Positions 37,013-49,100 of a DNA stretch of 64,000 bases are shown piece after piece. The stretch spans positions 18,740,677 to 18,804,676 of the forward strand of contig JAJEKV010000011.1 of NCBI GenBank assembly GCA_021234155.1, in the 5' to 3' direction. Made by a program: the position numbers and the translations under genes. Below the pieces are notes generated by a model. That model was not told the DNA's origin. It searched no databases and saw only the letters and a program-made list of their open reading frames with translations. Each line of letters opens with the position of its first letter. Position 1 is the first letter of the stretch. The DNA is from Isoetes taiwanensis. Lineage: Eukaryota > Streptophyta > Lycopodiopsida > Isoetales > Isoetaceae.

Positions 37013-37432
37013 CGGCCCGTCACCGCCTGCGTCAGCGTCAGCGTGATTTCAGGAATTTCAAGAGGCACCGCCAGCATTCCTGCAAATCAGGCCTCCTTCC
37101 AGGAGTCGGCACCGAAATCAGTCAGAGTGTCTATATTGGGCCAAAGGCCATTGTACTATATATAGGAGTAGAGCTAGCACATGAGTTTTTAGATGAGTTT
37201 TGAGTCTTGTCTCACTTCAGTTTTCTCTCGATTGCGAGAGCTCATGTATTTTCATTGACGTCAAGGAAGTTGTTCTCATTATTGTGATCTCATTGTTCTC
37301 TTTGCTTTCTGTTCTCTTTTTCTTGTTCTTTTTGCAAATCCCGCGTGACATAGCTCCCGGATTCTCCTGTTAGATCCAAGGGTCCTCACAGAGGGCTGTC
37401 TTGCAGGAGTTCCCGAACCCAGACCCCAAACA
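36841..37432 (+). repeat. 3' LTR of the gypsy element
   Basis: 592 bp matching 132-723 with about ten substitutions. It is followed by the target duplication TCTAT (37433-37437). Its first 172 bp code for the C terminus of the extra ORF. Confidence 0.95.
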
Positions 37433-38030
37433 TCTATGCAAGCAGTCTGGACATCCTGTGACAATGATCACAATTGTGGTCATAAATATTGTCATCGTGA
37501 TCATGAAGGGCACGATGACAAGGTCATCATGATTGTGAAGGGCACGATGACAAGGTCGTCGTGCTCGTGAAGGGCACGATGACAAGCCACCTCGGATGTT
37601 GAAGCTCCTTTGTTAAGCCATTTGCATGGGCAACACGATGACAATGAAGATACTATGGTCATCAATCTCATCACAGAAAATTCTGAAGGATGTCATATGG
37701 TACTGTCCTAATTTGAAGATAAGTTGCCCTGTTCCATGCTTGTTTTTGGTACTATAGTTAAAATGGTAAGAGATATTGTTGAGGGTTTAATGGAGAGCAC
37801 GCCTCATGAAATAGACAAGATAGTTGTCGAGGAAAGGTTATTGGAAGACATACCAGAAGTAGTTGCAGTTCATAAATTGCACATCTGGGCACTCACAGTA
37901 GGAAAGACACTCTTAACTTGCCATGTCAAGTGAAGCCAAACTGTGATATCACGTTCTTGCTAATGTCATAGATTTTTATGAAAGAGTGTAGAGAATCAAT
38001 CATATCACCATATAAATTGAGCGGGACTTG
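37433..38030 (+). pseudogene. MTP/CDF zinc transporter relic, 3' part
   Basis: Directly after the gypsy element the frame resumes as IYASSLDIL and meets TGA. A histidine-rich stretch in another phase (DHNCGHKYCHRDHEGHDD) matches the cytosolic His-rich loop of MTP1-type transporters. The C-terminal domain is clear at 37724-37933: [14 protein letters not shown] and [23 protein letters not shown] further match is NVIDFYERV and HITI..IER to about 38030, with stops. The helices between SLDIL and the His loop, and those after it, are missing, so internal deletions occurred as well as the 37-kb insertion. Confidence 0.85.
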
Positions 38031-38690
38031 ACAGGTTAGAATAGAATAGATTTTTTAGTGTCCACGGAGACGATTGGCCTATGGGACCCAAACAAAAAGA
38101 GAGCAGCAAGCATATTACTGACAGGATTAAACCCCCTTCCCCCCGAAGGGTTTTCGAGGAAAAAACCTTAACAGTAATAAGTATGTTGGCACGTTGTACA
38201 ATTGTATAGGACAGTTCAATACCATCCCAGAGGACACAACTGAGCCCGTGCATCTATAACCTCCTAGAAATATGACCCCAACAAACCCACTGACGCCTTA
38301 TTCAATAACTCATGCAACGGTTGGCCAGGCACTAGTAATCAAACATACCGCTCTCGGACATGAGCAAACGCTGGGCAGATCTGGAGGGCATGACGTTCAT
38401 CCTCAATGGCGCCGTGGTGGCAACACTGGAAAAGCCTTTGCTCTCGTGCTTTCCGAGCCCAACGTCCTGTCTCAATGCGGAGGCGATGTGCGGAGCCAAC
38501 TAGAAAGAGAGCCTTCAGCCATATATCTTGTCTATTTCTCAAAATAGTTTGTACAATGAAACCATCTTTCATTGTACATTTAGCTGTAGCAAATTGAAAA
38601 TACGTTTCAATAGAATGTGTAGTTTGGATGATAATGAAACAAATTACATAAAAAAGAGAAGTTCTTATTTGTTGCACAATGACATCACAT
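38031..38690 (-). pseudogene. 3' end of a LINE (truncated), minus strand
   Basis: The minus strand at 38677-38339 encodes a LINE ORF2 tail. It has RLRIETGRWARKAREQRLF then a finger CCHHGAIEDERHALQICPAF, followed by VRERYV. Downstream is a 3' trailer ending TGGACACTAAAAAATCTATT and a pentanucleotide tail (TCTAT repeats) near 38035. The 5' part is missing, as usual for target-primed insertion. The trailer end resembles the one near 45630. Confidence 0.7.
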
Positions 38691-39131
38691 AAGGAATTAA
38701 TGGTTGTGTGTAGCTGTGTTAAGCAGGTAATTGCGATTATCTTCTTTTTAACTTAAAACGGAAATGCAAATTGGCCTTGAAATAAGGTTGCAAATTAAAC
38801 GGGAGCGTTACAACACTCCCGTTTCGAAGATTCCCTTTTAAAAAATACCATGCTTATGAAATTGACCTTTTTTGAAAAAAGTTGTGAATTTTAGGAGGTT
38901 CGATTTGTTTTTTCCTGCATTTTGGGCATCATTAGGTGACAACTTTGTTTTTATAAAAAAGAAAACCGGAAAATGGCAAAATATAGACATGAATATAAAA
39001 TGACTAAAAGCAAGATATCAAAGACCCTAAAATAGAGAAGAAAGAATAATATTAACTTTTTTAAAATATTTTAGTATATCAATTTTGGTAGTATTTTGTA
39101 GTGAATAATAAATAATTTAGCATGGGAAAAG
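38691..39131. other. AT-rich intergenic sequence
   Basis: No gene, RNA or clear repeat seen. It contains GGGAGCGTTACAACACTCCC, a short inverted repeat near 38800. Confidence 0.5.
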
Positions 39132-39520
39132 TCAAAGATCTAAATCATAGTCCTCATCGTTTTTCTTGCTTGTCTCAGCATCATATTTCTCTGTTTTCTG
39201 CTCTTTTAGTGGTGATTTACCACGCTTTGCTTCTTCCTTTTCCTCTGAAATAATAGCTAGAGCTACTTTTTTCAGCTCTGCAAAAGTGGCCTCATCGTCT
39301 AAAGAGCTTGTAAAAGGAGGTTGTATCTCTGAGGACGTCATTTTAGCATAATCAGATGAAGATTTGGCCCCCTAAATGTTGATACTCGTCTGATAGAGTA
39401 GGTAAGCAGCCAATCTCATCTTCACAAAGTTCACAGCCTCCTTGTCAATGTCCATGCCTACACAGTTGCGGCCTTTCTTAAGTGTACAAGCAATGGTAGT
39501 ACCAGAGTCAGAATATAATT
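39132..39520 (-). pseudogene. Fragment resembling the C-terminal end of an N4/N6 DNA methylase
   Basis: The minus strand (about 39515-39380) reads YSDSGTTIACTLKKGRNCVG then MDIDKEAVNFVKMRL. It resembles the S-adenosylmethionine-binding block of N4-cytosine/N6-adenine DNA methylases, whose usual form is F-x-GSGTT..A..GR..IG.D.D...... A stop follows (TAG near 39373), then an acidic and lysine-rich tail MTSSEIQPPFTSSLDDEATF..KKNDEDYDLDL to 39132. No target-recognition or DPPY motif is present, so this is at most a fragment. The similarity is by eye; other Rossmann methyltransferases are possible. Confidence 0.4.
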
Positions 39521-39690
39521 TAAAAACTACAATAAAAATAAGGACTTATTTTTGTAAATATTCAAGTGAAAAACTTAGGATTTTATGAATACAGAATATT
39601 GTAACCTATAAAAATAAGGACTTATTGTTGTAAACCTTTGTATGAAAACCTTAGGATTTTATAAACACAGAATATATATGGGAGGACCTT
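39521..39690 (+). repeat. Two tandem copies of an AT-rich unit of about 75 bp
   Basis: Both copies contain ATAAAAATAAGGACTTATT, then TTGTAAA, then CTTAGGATTTTAT.A. They differ by scattered substitutions. Confidence 0.75.
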
Positions 39691-42600
39691 ATAAAGGGCC
39701 CGTACGAATCCCTTCCCAGCTCCGTAGACCAGGGCCCCCATCTAAATTGGAATTCCTCTGCTGCTCCCTGAGCTTAAATGAAAGTGTTAATCTCATGACT
39801 TGTTGGGGTAGATCTGTGTGCTTCACATACATAAGGGCACACTATAAGCAGAGCTAGTAAGATACTTGTATATTTTTTTAGACAGCAAATTATAAAATTT
39901 TAATATATGAATTTAAAATACTTTAAAATTTTGCTAAGTCGGCAATAAATTTATCTCCATAGTTTATACATTATTATTTATCAAGTTTAGGCTTTATGAA
40001 GTTGTCAAATTTAATTGATACTTATAGTCTGGTATTTATCAAAGAATATATTTGTTTAGATATATATTTATAATTCGATATTTATCGAATGATATATTAG
40101 TCATTATTAGATCTTGTTGAGTTATAACTTGTTCAAATCCCTATAATAATTTTTGTTGATAAAACAAGTCATTATTAGATGTTTTGAGTTGCCAGTTTGT
40201 GAAATCTATAATTTGTCAATATAAATTTGATTATAACTTTAGAGCTTTAGTTATTATTTATTTATTTTATACATATTATCAATCTAGCAAACCTCATATT
40301 TATCATTATGATTTAGTAATTTTAGTTACGAGATTGCCTTTTACTTCCCGAAATTCTACAACAGTACCTAGTTGTTGCAAGGGGGTGACAGGTTAAAAAT
40401 CCTTCTTCTCTAGATCCTACTTTTGGATTGACAGACTGAAAGGGAGCCCCTGTAGCCAATTTTGCTAAATATGTCATACTTAATGTCATTGCAGATGCCC
40501 TTGCTGATCCAATTGATCCATACACTATAGTTCGGGGCAGTAACAAATGCCACCTTGGCTGCGAAAGGGATTGGGACCTTGGTAAAACTACTGACAACAT
40601 TCTAGAAGTGGTCTTAACTAACCCGTTGATCATCAGATTACTCTTGGGCATGCTAGAAAGAAGATTGCCGAATCGTCACTCACTTTGCTGCATATTCATC
40701 TTTTGTCCCAAGGTGTTGCCTCAACTACCGCACAATTTGGTGGTTTGCAACCAAAGAATAGTTCTCCATCACGTGTTTGCGGGTGGTATGATAAAGCAAA
40801 CTCTTGCTGAAGCGCATTGGCTTTGATACTTCTCTTTTTCAGAATTCTTTGGACCAGACTATGCTTTTGTTTTCTCTTTAATTTAACATAAGACTCTCTT
40901 GCTACAATTTCGAAATTCTTGCTCCTTACTCTCCTTACTCATATTGCTTGCCATGTAATTGTCCTCTCCTTACTCATGTAGATGTTGTTCTAGATTGCAA
41001 CTGTATATGTTTCAGTGCAGGTAGTCTTCCATGTTGGATTGCATTCGGAATGTGGTGTTGTTTATTTGAGGAGAAAAAGCCATTTGCTGGGGTCTTGGCT
41101 ATAATACGTGAGCTTTTTTTATTGTTGTAAACGCAGAGGATTGGCAGTAGTCAAGTCGCATTATCCTCTAAACTAATATTGGTTGTGACAAGTTAGAGGA
41201 TGTAGCAGGAGAATAGATGTCTGATGCTATCATGAATGAAAATCGTTTCTGTTTCTTCCTTTTTTTTTTTTTTTTTTTTTTCTAATGTAGAGGTTTCGTG
41301 AAAAAGGGAAGCTCAAGGACATGCACCCAGGATACATACAATATAATATGTTGCAGTGCTACAATACAGTCTTTGGTACTCGACACTAGCACATATAATA
41401 ATAAGTCTTTTATTTGTGAAATATATCTAAACGTTCGCTTCTAAACTACATCATGTTTGTTCTTAAATGCAGACGTTGCATATCACAGTTATCGAGCTTA
41501 AATAATAGGCTTTCTGTTTTCTTAAGCAGCATCCTAAGTTTTTGCAGCTAAGGTTCCGTTTTAAAAGAAGAAGCAGCCCTTAGAGAGTGGGCATACCACA
41601 TCTTTGGAGGTCACACAAATACTATAGTTGTACGGAATATCATTCGCATAGCTTGTAGCTCCTGAAAGCTTATATCTTTCGTCTTGCTTCAGCAAGCATG
41701 TACTCTTGCATACGATGTTAACTTAGTGTTGTATGTTAGCACTAGCAGTCATCATCGTCATCGGGCACAATAGTAGAGTTTTCATATCTTTTAATATGTT
41801 TCAAGTAAGCCAGCTATCTCTCTGCAATATGTGTATCCTATAAGGTAGGATACGTTATTATGTTTTAATATTATTTTGCTTCCCTTCAGTATAATTTTCA
41901 TTAGAAATGGGCATATTTTCTTATTTCTATTCAAGGATTATGCAGGAACCACTACTTCTTTGACTACGAAGAGATACCTTGGATTTTAGACTGACTTCAT
42001 CCTTCTTAGTTAATATTTGAGTAAAGCTATATGATGGCATCATGGTTAAGCATGAGAAGTTGAATATACCCATAGGTTTTATTGGAGGCGTCGTTTTAGA
42101 TTACTTTTGGTATATTTGCCCGCTTCTGTTCTTAGATCTTTACGGCTTACAAGCTAACAGATGGAAATTTTGAAGGGTTTTTTCTTCGCTTGGATCACTC
42201 CTCTTTGACATATCTTGGCTTTGGCTTGCCTTACTCATTACCTGTATGTGTACAGGTTTCTGTTAAATTTATGATTGCCAATTAGCAAGATAGTTACTCA
42301 AGAAAAATCGAATTTTGAACATTTACAAGGTTCTAGAATTGGTTTTATAATTTGTGAATAGCTTTTACTAGCGTAGGAGCCGGGCCTTTTCAGCACGGAC
42401 TTCTAGCGATTGGAGCTATGTTGTGGTTAATACGTCTGGTAGCTAATATGCAGCTTGGATATATAGTAATAGTTGTCAAATTTACTGGAAACTCTTCATG
42501 TTGAGTTGCTTCTTCAACGTATTCGTCCTCAGAGGCGCTGTAGTTGAAGTCCTCACTTAAGGCTGCATTATTCAAGCATCTCTGGTTTTATCATTTGGAC

Positions 42601-44187
42601 GGTGGAGATAGCTTTCCATTTGGTGTTTAGGATGTCTTTATTCGACATGTGGTTTCTATCTATGGCAGATGTTTAATACCAATATATAATTTGTTTGCTC
42701 AATTTCTAAGAGCATTCGTGATCTCCGTTCTATCTTTTGCTAAAGGCCAGAGGTGGATTTGTTATGCAACTGCCTTATTTGTCAATGAATCTAACCATGA
42801 GAAAATCTAACCCATTGTCTTTTATATTTTGCTATTGCTAGTCCTTCCAAGTAGAATGTTCCAATGGCCCATAGGTCCAAACCCTGTTTGTCCAATAAAA
42901 CTTACGTGGCTCCGCTATAGATAGGTAGTATAATAAAAGTATGGTTGGCCCAAATTTTTTCTTTATGCCATAAAATTTTCTACACCTGTATGGGCTAATG
43001 AACACGATCCTCCCCACCCGTAGGTCGACCTACATTGGCAAGTCATGCATTTGAGATTATACATTATCAAAAACTGGCTTCCTTTTGAAAAAAGACAATA
43101 TTTATTGTGACTTACATTCACTTTACAAATATTGTCTGGTGTTTCATTGCTCAATATGACTAAATCTTTGGAATTTCTAAAAGAAGGAGCAATATGCATA
43201 ATTAATTTTTAAGAAAATCAAATGATTCCATACATTGAAGATGTCCACATGCATATTTCCATGGATTGAGGCATTTGATCTAGCTTTAATGGTTCGCATG
43301 AACTAAAGCCTTTAGAAAGTAAGTCAAATACATTTCTAACTACACACCTAAATTTGCCTCTCATTTAAACTATATATTCAAAAAACATAAGGCAAATAAC
43401 TACATCAACTACAAGTATTCCTTTGCTGATTCACTTCCATATACATAGGGGACTGAGAAAGAGAAATGTTAGTGATGGCCTTGGCCCCCGCGATAAATTT
43501 CTTCTACACATAATTTTTCATCTGGTCTCACCAAGTTCTGGATCTAGGAAACTACAAATCTAGAAATATAATGATGATTGTCTGGAGTGAAAATAAGCTT
43601 CGAGCTTTACCGGATCTATGGCCAAATTGACTTGCAATGTGGTGGAATAAAATTTGCTCAGCACCAAGCTTGGTTTTTTGGGTATGAAGGCCCAAGTGTT
43701 AAGTTTCCAGCCACATTGGATGATCGATACGGAGAAAAGACTTGTGATATTGACAAAAAATAAGAAAAAAGAAAGTGGATGTATAAATCCATGATGCAGA
43801 ATGCAGACAAGCCGGCAGTTCAAAACATATGCCCACATATAAGGCAGACAAAAGTTACATGCAAAAAGAAGGAAAAAAACATGATGAAATATTTGCCCTT
43901 GTTGCTCACATGGCTATTGTCCATAGTACTTCTCGACAGTGACTGCATTTGACAGAGTGGCTTCCCATCACCATGGACGTCGAGTTGCTTCCTTCAATAG
44001 AAGCTCAAGGAAGAAATCCACATGGTGTAGCTATAGTGAAAGACACCTTGGTACCATATTTGGTCCGAAACAAGCCCCTGGGACTGGACTCATATTTCGA
44101 ATCCCAAAGTTTCTTCCGCTGCAACGCTAAGGTTAGCAATAGAAAGAATATCTCGTTAGCACCTGAGTTTTATATTTTTGCTGTGTA
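39691..44187. other. Intergenic region, no gene recognised
   Basis: AT-rich sequence (39850-40330) with repeated TATTTATC stretches. At 40400-40830 short frames with intron-like breaks (for example VIADALADPIDPYTIV) look like relics of a coding sequence I cannot name. A 25-T run lies at about 41257-41281. Two short open stretches at 43578-43763 and 43970-44132 (the latter ending in an AAG/GTTAGC splice-like site) may be old exons. None is strong enough to call. Confidence 0.5.
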
Positions 44188-44403
44188 ATGGATTTATGGC
44201 ATTCTTGCATGGTTATTCCTGGAAGCACAGCGAGCTGTGAGCAAGGTTTTTCTCGCCAAAATGCTATCAAGAGTGCTACAAGAGCTTGTATGAACCTAGA
44301 AACACTTGATGCAACAAAGTTGGACTCATTATGTGATGAAGCATTTGAATCCATAGACTGGCAAGCATTTTTTAAGGATTGGTATGCGCAACACAAGATA
44401 TAG
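44188..44403 (+). pseudogene. hAT transposase C-terminal fragment
   Basis: The open frame contains STASCEQGFSRQNAIKSATR then ACMNLETLDATKL. This matches the hAT dimerisation region, whose usual form is S-x-x-CERGFS-x-x-N-x-IK...R..L....LD.L. The rest of the transposase is absent. It lies about 500 bp from an opposed fragment of the same type. Confidence 0.7.
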
Positions 44404-44916
44404 GAGCATTGCCGCTCATTAGATGATCTATTTATGTGCTCTTTTTTTAGTTATAATGCAAGTAGTACAAATGTCTCTTTGTTCTTCATTTTTTTATTAA
44501 GAAATTAAGTCTGTCATTCTAAATTTTTGTCGCATTTGAAAAGTTGCAATTTGAGAACTTTCTGTCATGTGAGAGGCATAGATAGAACTATTTTGCCTAT
44601 ATTTTGAAAACCGTCAAACTTTAACACATCAAGCATATGAAAGACATGTATCAATAAGCATATGAAACACCTAGTGGCAAGCCTTAAAATTGAATGGTGG
44701 TATCTCCATTTTTTTGAAGGGCAACTTTTAGAGTTGCCATTCATGTTAAATGGCAATTTTGTCAAGATGCCATTCATTTGAAGGTTAAATTTTTTCTTAG
44801 CCATTCATTAAAGCTGCAATAAACACGCACATCTTGGATACAAAAGCAAAAACACATATTTCACACATAAAGCTTAAAGGCCTTCATATTAGTATTCAAA
44901 GTAATTAGCCCAAAGG

Positions 44917-45231
44917 TTACAATTGCATCATGCGGCGTTGCTTATGATCCATCCAATTAGCATAGATCATCTCATAGTTTTCTTTTGCCACGTCGGGCGA
45001 TGATAACAATAAGAACATCAACATTTCAAGAGTTTTCAGATTCAAATATTCTCGATCATTATCCTTTATCAAGTTTTGCCTTCGGAATCCACGATCACAT
45101 TCTATTGAAGATGCTAGAAGAACTAGAACTGCTTGCCATAACTTCATCACGTTATCATAGACATCAAAGTAGAAATCACACACTCTACAAGCATCCCATA
45201 AAGACTTCATGTTCTTATGGCTTTGTTGCAC
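44917..45231 (-). pseudogene. hAT transposase C-terminal fragment, opposite strand
   Basis: The minus strand reads ..KLWQAVLVLLASSIECDRGF then RRQNLIKDNDREYLNLKTLE, ending with a short WMDHKQRRMMQL tail. It carries the same ECxRGFxxxN dimerisation motif as 44188-44403 but diverges from it, so it is a separate copy and not a simple inverted duplication. Confidence 0.7.
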
Positions 45232-45283
45232 TTGTGATCTTACTACAAAAGAATATGCTCCCCCCCCTCCCCCCTTTTTTTAA

Positions 45284-46132
45284 GGGCAAATTATAAAAAT
45301 ACCCCAAAATTGTTGGGTAATTGCGAAAATACCCCTAATTGTCTGGAAATTGTAGAAATGCCCTTCTTCCGCCGATGGATCTGCCCTTTTTGCTTGAAAT
45401 ACTAATAAAGATCGTCACACAAGAAACTTTGGATCTTTCCTCTGATTCAAAAGCGCAATTTTTGAAGCCTGGATGATTTTTGGCAGCTGCTTCCTACCAT
45501 ACAACCCCGATCAAAAGTCCTGCTAGAAAGGTTGGGTGGTTTTGATATTCAAAAGAGGGAAAGCATGTGATGCAAGCAATTACAGATAAGATAAGATAAG
45601 ATAAGATAAGATAAGATAAGATAAGATTTTTTACGTCCACGGGAACCCAACCCACAAGGTTTCAACGGCGGCTCTGTAAAGGTTCCTTGGCGATTTTCTT
45701 TCAGTCCAACATGTGAATTTGAGTTGCATTCTATAAAAAGCTTAGCTAATTCGTTTTGCTCAGGCCGGTGATCATCTGGTGATCATGAAGGAGAAAAACA
45801 TAGCCTTTGAAGGATTTTTCCATTAGCATCTACATTTATGAAGCAAGTGAAAGCTATCCGTAATGTCGCAGATGTCGTATTTGCTAAATTATTTCTATTG
45901 TTCAGAAATTCATGACAGGGCAAATCTTTCATATCCATGCTCTTCATAGTCTAGATCATAACAATTTTATGCAGAAAGTTTGCTTTTCATGCTTAAAGAA
46001 TAAAGAGTTTAACAGCAAATCTAGTTTGACATTGCTACTCCGGTAGGAGGAAGGGCATTTCAACAATTTCTATAAAATTAAGGGCATTTCGACAATTACC
46101 CAACAATACAGGGGTATTTTTAAAAATTTCCC
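45284..46132. mobile_element. 849-bp Mutator-like nonautonomous element (MITE-like)
   Basis: Inverted ends of about 90 bp start GGGCAAATTATAAAAATACC and GGGAAATTTTTAAAAATACC (inverted). They stay similar through TTGTTGGGTAATTG and TGCCCTTC. The flanks carry the 9-bp duplication TTTTTTTAA (45275-45283 and 46133-46141). Long TIRs with a 9-bp duplication are typical of Mutator-like elements. No transposase is present. A LINE 3' end with a (GATAA)n tail lies within it. Confidence 0.8.
45584..45626 (-). repeat. (GATAA)n pentanucleotide tail of a LINE 3' end
   Basis: About eight and a half GATAA units are followed by GATTTTTTACGTCCACGGG. Read on the minus strand this is CCCGTGGACGTAAAAAATC then (TTATC)n, the same trailer plus pentanucleotide tail seen at 38040. 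A short LINE end therefore appears to have inserted in the MITE (to about 45700). Confidence 0.65.
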
Positions 46133-46141
46133 TTTTTTTAA

Positions 46142-49100
46142 TGTTTAATGTTGGTTGGTGTGTAGTTAATTTCATAGTATATCATTAATTATAATAATGG
46201 TACTTTGTTCCAAAAATCCAACTGGGGAAAGACTCTTTCTTGGGGTGGGCATGGGATTTTATTTCATCCTTGTCTTCTAGAAATACATGCATATATGAAT
46301 AATAAAATGAGTTGTGACAAAGAAAAACTATTTTTTATAAAAATAATAAGAATCTATTGTTTAAATTTGGATTTTCCGGTTTGATAAAAACTTTTTTGGT
46401 TTTTTTTTTAACGTCAAGTTTCCTAAGGTTTAAGATTTATTGGCAGCCGGAAGATTTTTCCGACATCCAAAAATCGAGAAAGAAACATTTTCATGATTTC
46501 TGGAGGAGTTTTGCCCGGCGATGATATCTGTTTTTGGAAATCTTTTGATGAAGGGCGAGCATGGAAAACACATGTTTTCTAGCCTGCATGGGCATGAATC
46601 GCTGTCATATATGTCCAACCTTTGCCCTGATTGCTCGGCTTGGCCAAAGTAGCTATCATTTGTTTATTGTTTATCCCGAAGGATTCCGTACAGGTAGATT
46701 TGCTGACTTCGTCTAGCTTAATGCCAAACCTTTCTAATGTCTTTGCTCTTTTGCCAGGCATTCTATGAGTTTGTTCAGGAAGAAAAGATCTGAAAAAGGT
46801 CAGAAGCAAAACGAGGAACATGCTTTATGGATGGGGGTGATGCGTGCACAGATGCAGACATGGCGGCAAAGATACCAGGAGCAATTGCTTGCTTACGGAC
46901 GATGTGTAAGACCTTTTCCAAATCTACTCTGGCACTATAATGTATGCAGTGCACTTCCTTTTCTGCTCTTCTGATTATATCGGTGGTCGTTATTGTAAGA
47001 ATAAATGAGCTCGTGGCACTTAGATGCATGCCTCTGATTCTAAATGAGTTTGTGACCCATTTATAACCCCATTCTCTGCATTCTAACGCAGTTTGGTTGC
47101 TACTTCAAATGGGGACAATTGCCTTCTCCATCTGTTTATGTCAGATGCCATCTTCAGCTCCCTTTATCGTAATGGTTCATGAGCTGCTTCTTTATCCCAT
47201 GCCAGCGCTGGGATTTTGTTGGTTTCTTTCTTACAAAAGGATGTCAATTTCTCATCAGGAAGATTTCGCAAACTCTTGGCTACATGACGAGGACATCTGA
47301 GGTATGGGTTTCCTTTGTTGTGAATTCGTAGAGAGTTTGAGCTCTTTGTTTCATTAACATGCTTGCTTTGTTGGAATACAAATGGGATTTCTCACAAGAG
47401 CTAACAAAATGATTGCCGCATATTATCCTAGGAAGTAGGACTTAATATGCTCGGTCAAATTCCTGTATTGTTTAACTTCATATTGTGCGATGTGTATTTG
47501 GTGTCCAGGCTAGAGATCTTACACAATTCCAAGATGGAAGCATGCATTCCTACAAACGAATTGCGCTATACAACATGAGACACTGTAAGTTCTATAACCC
47601 CTTGAATCATGGGAAATGTGGGCCTTTGTATAATTTTAAGAGTGTGAAAGCATAAAAAATGTGAATGACGAATGGCACTATTTAGACCCTATGGAATAAG
47701 GTGCAAAATTCGTTGGCTTGCTTTCTTTTGTAGGTGGAATAAGGTGCATGCAAATTGCTCCTGTTGGGAGCTGCTGCTGCCTGGTGGTTCTCTTCTTTGG
47801 CTGGGTGGTATGTGTGAGATAGTGCAAGCAGCAGGGCGATCATGAAGGTTCTTAAATCCAGAGAAGATATGTTCTCAACAAGCCACTGTAAGTTTTCTTA
47901 GCAAAAATTCCTCTCTACTTTTCTATTTACTTAAGTGGCCTTATGCATAGGCCACTTAGATAAAGCTGCCACAGTATTGAATTCCAAACAAGTTGCAAGG
48001 TGTGAGCATAGTACCAAGTACCTCCTGTTTATCCTATGCTTAGCTTATGATGCCATTATCATCCATTTAAATGATAAAACAAATGACAAAGTTTTGAGAT
48101 AAATCTCATGTTTCTTTTTTTACTTTTTGTGAACATTCTCACGATGAGCTATCATTTGGAATTTCTGTCTCATTTCGCCAATGTCCTGTGTAGGAGTCCT
48201 TCATATTCAGCAGCAGATGGTTGATGCAAAGGGTCCCTTAATAGATGGATCAGTTGCTATTATCTTTCAAATCTATCATTTTAGAAGTGCTCATTTCCAT
48301 TGTTTTTCCTTAGGATGTGTAGCTTTCCCAAATCCATTTAATATGTTGCTGGCAGTTTTACCTCTGGGTTCCTCTGTAGGTGTGTATTGAACCATTAGCA
48401 GAGCTGGGATCTAGAACTGGAGTCCTGTATTCCATTTGGTTCGCCATACTTTGTAATGGAGATGAGTTTCAAATGTCATTTTACAAATGGGTCGAGTTTC
48501 GCTGATGATTGTTTCTTTTCTCTGATAATTATTTCTCTTCTCTGTCTTTGTATAAGGCTTTCTATCGAAAGACTCGATCTAGATTCCTTTTCATCCCAAA
48601 GGTTTCCTTCCAGGTACACATATTAGTAACCACAAATCTATGCACATGAACAATATGTGCAGGCTGGCATGTAGACCCAGATCCTTTATACTCCCCTCAT
48701 GCAATGCAACATTGTTCTCATTAAGCTTTGCAAATTTATAGATATGCAATGGATTATTCGATTATCATTCTAGGGATACTAGAGAAGGCAGAAGTGGCAG
48801 CAGCAGCTCTGGAATCTACCACAGGACCTGGTGTGCTTGCTGGGCTCACAGCTATTTTTGTTGAAGTTGATGTAGCTGGAGGAATTGCAGCAGTCAATGG
48901 GATGCTTCAATCGCTGTGCATGCATGAATAACCTTTCAAGTTTACTAAAATATATGGATTTGCTATCAATTTATCCGTTGTTTCCAGTAGATTGATAAAA
49001 TTCTCTTGCTGTTTGTTAGTCTTCTATATTTCCTTAGTAGATTTATATGAGATTTTGTATCTTATGATCTCTTTGTGAATAGGTTTTAGACATCCCAAAT

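Noticed and set aside
40322-40651. 109-codon minus-strand ORF
   Set aside because: Composition looks like the shadow of a decayed plus-strand sequence; no domain seen on either strand.
43578-44132. Two short open stretches near the hAT fragments
   Set aside because: They could be old exons, but no family motif is visible and they do not join each other or the hAT pieces in frame.
46764-46908. Exon-like segment rich in Gln/Arg ending at a GTAAG site
   Set aside because: No partner exon or recognisable domain was found nearby.
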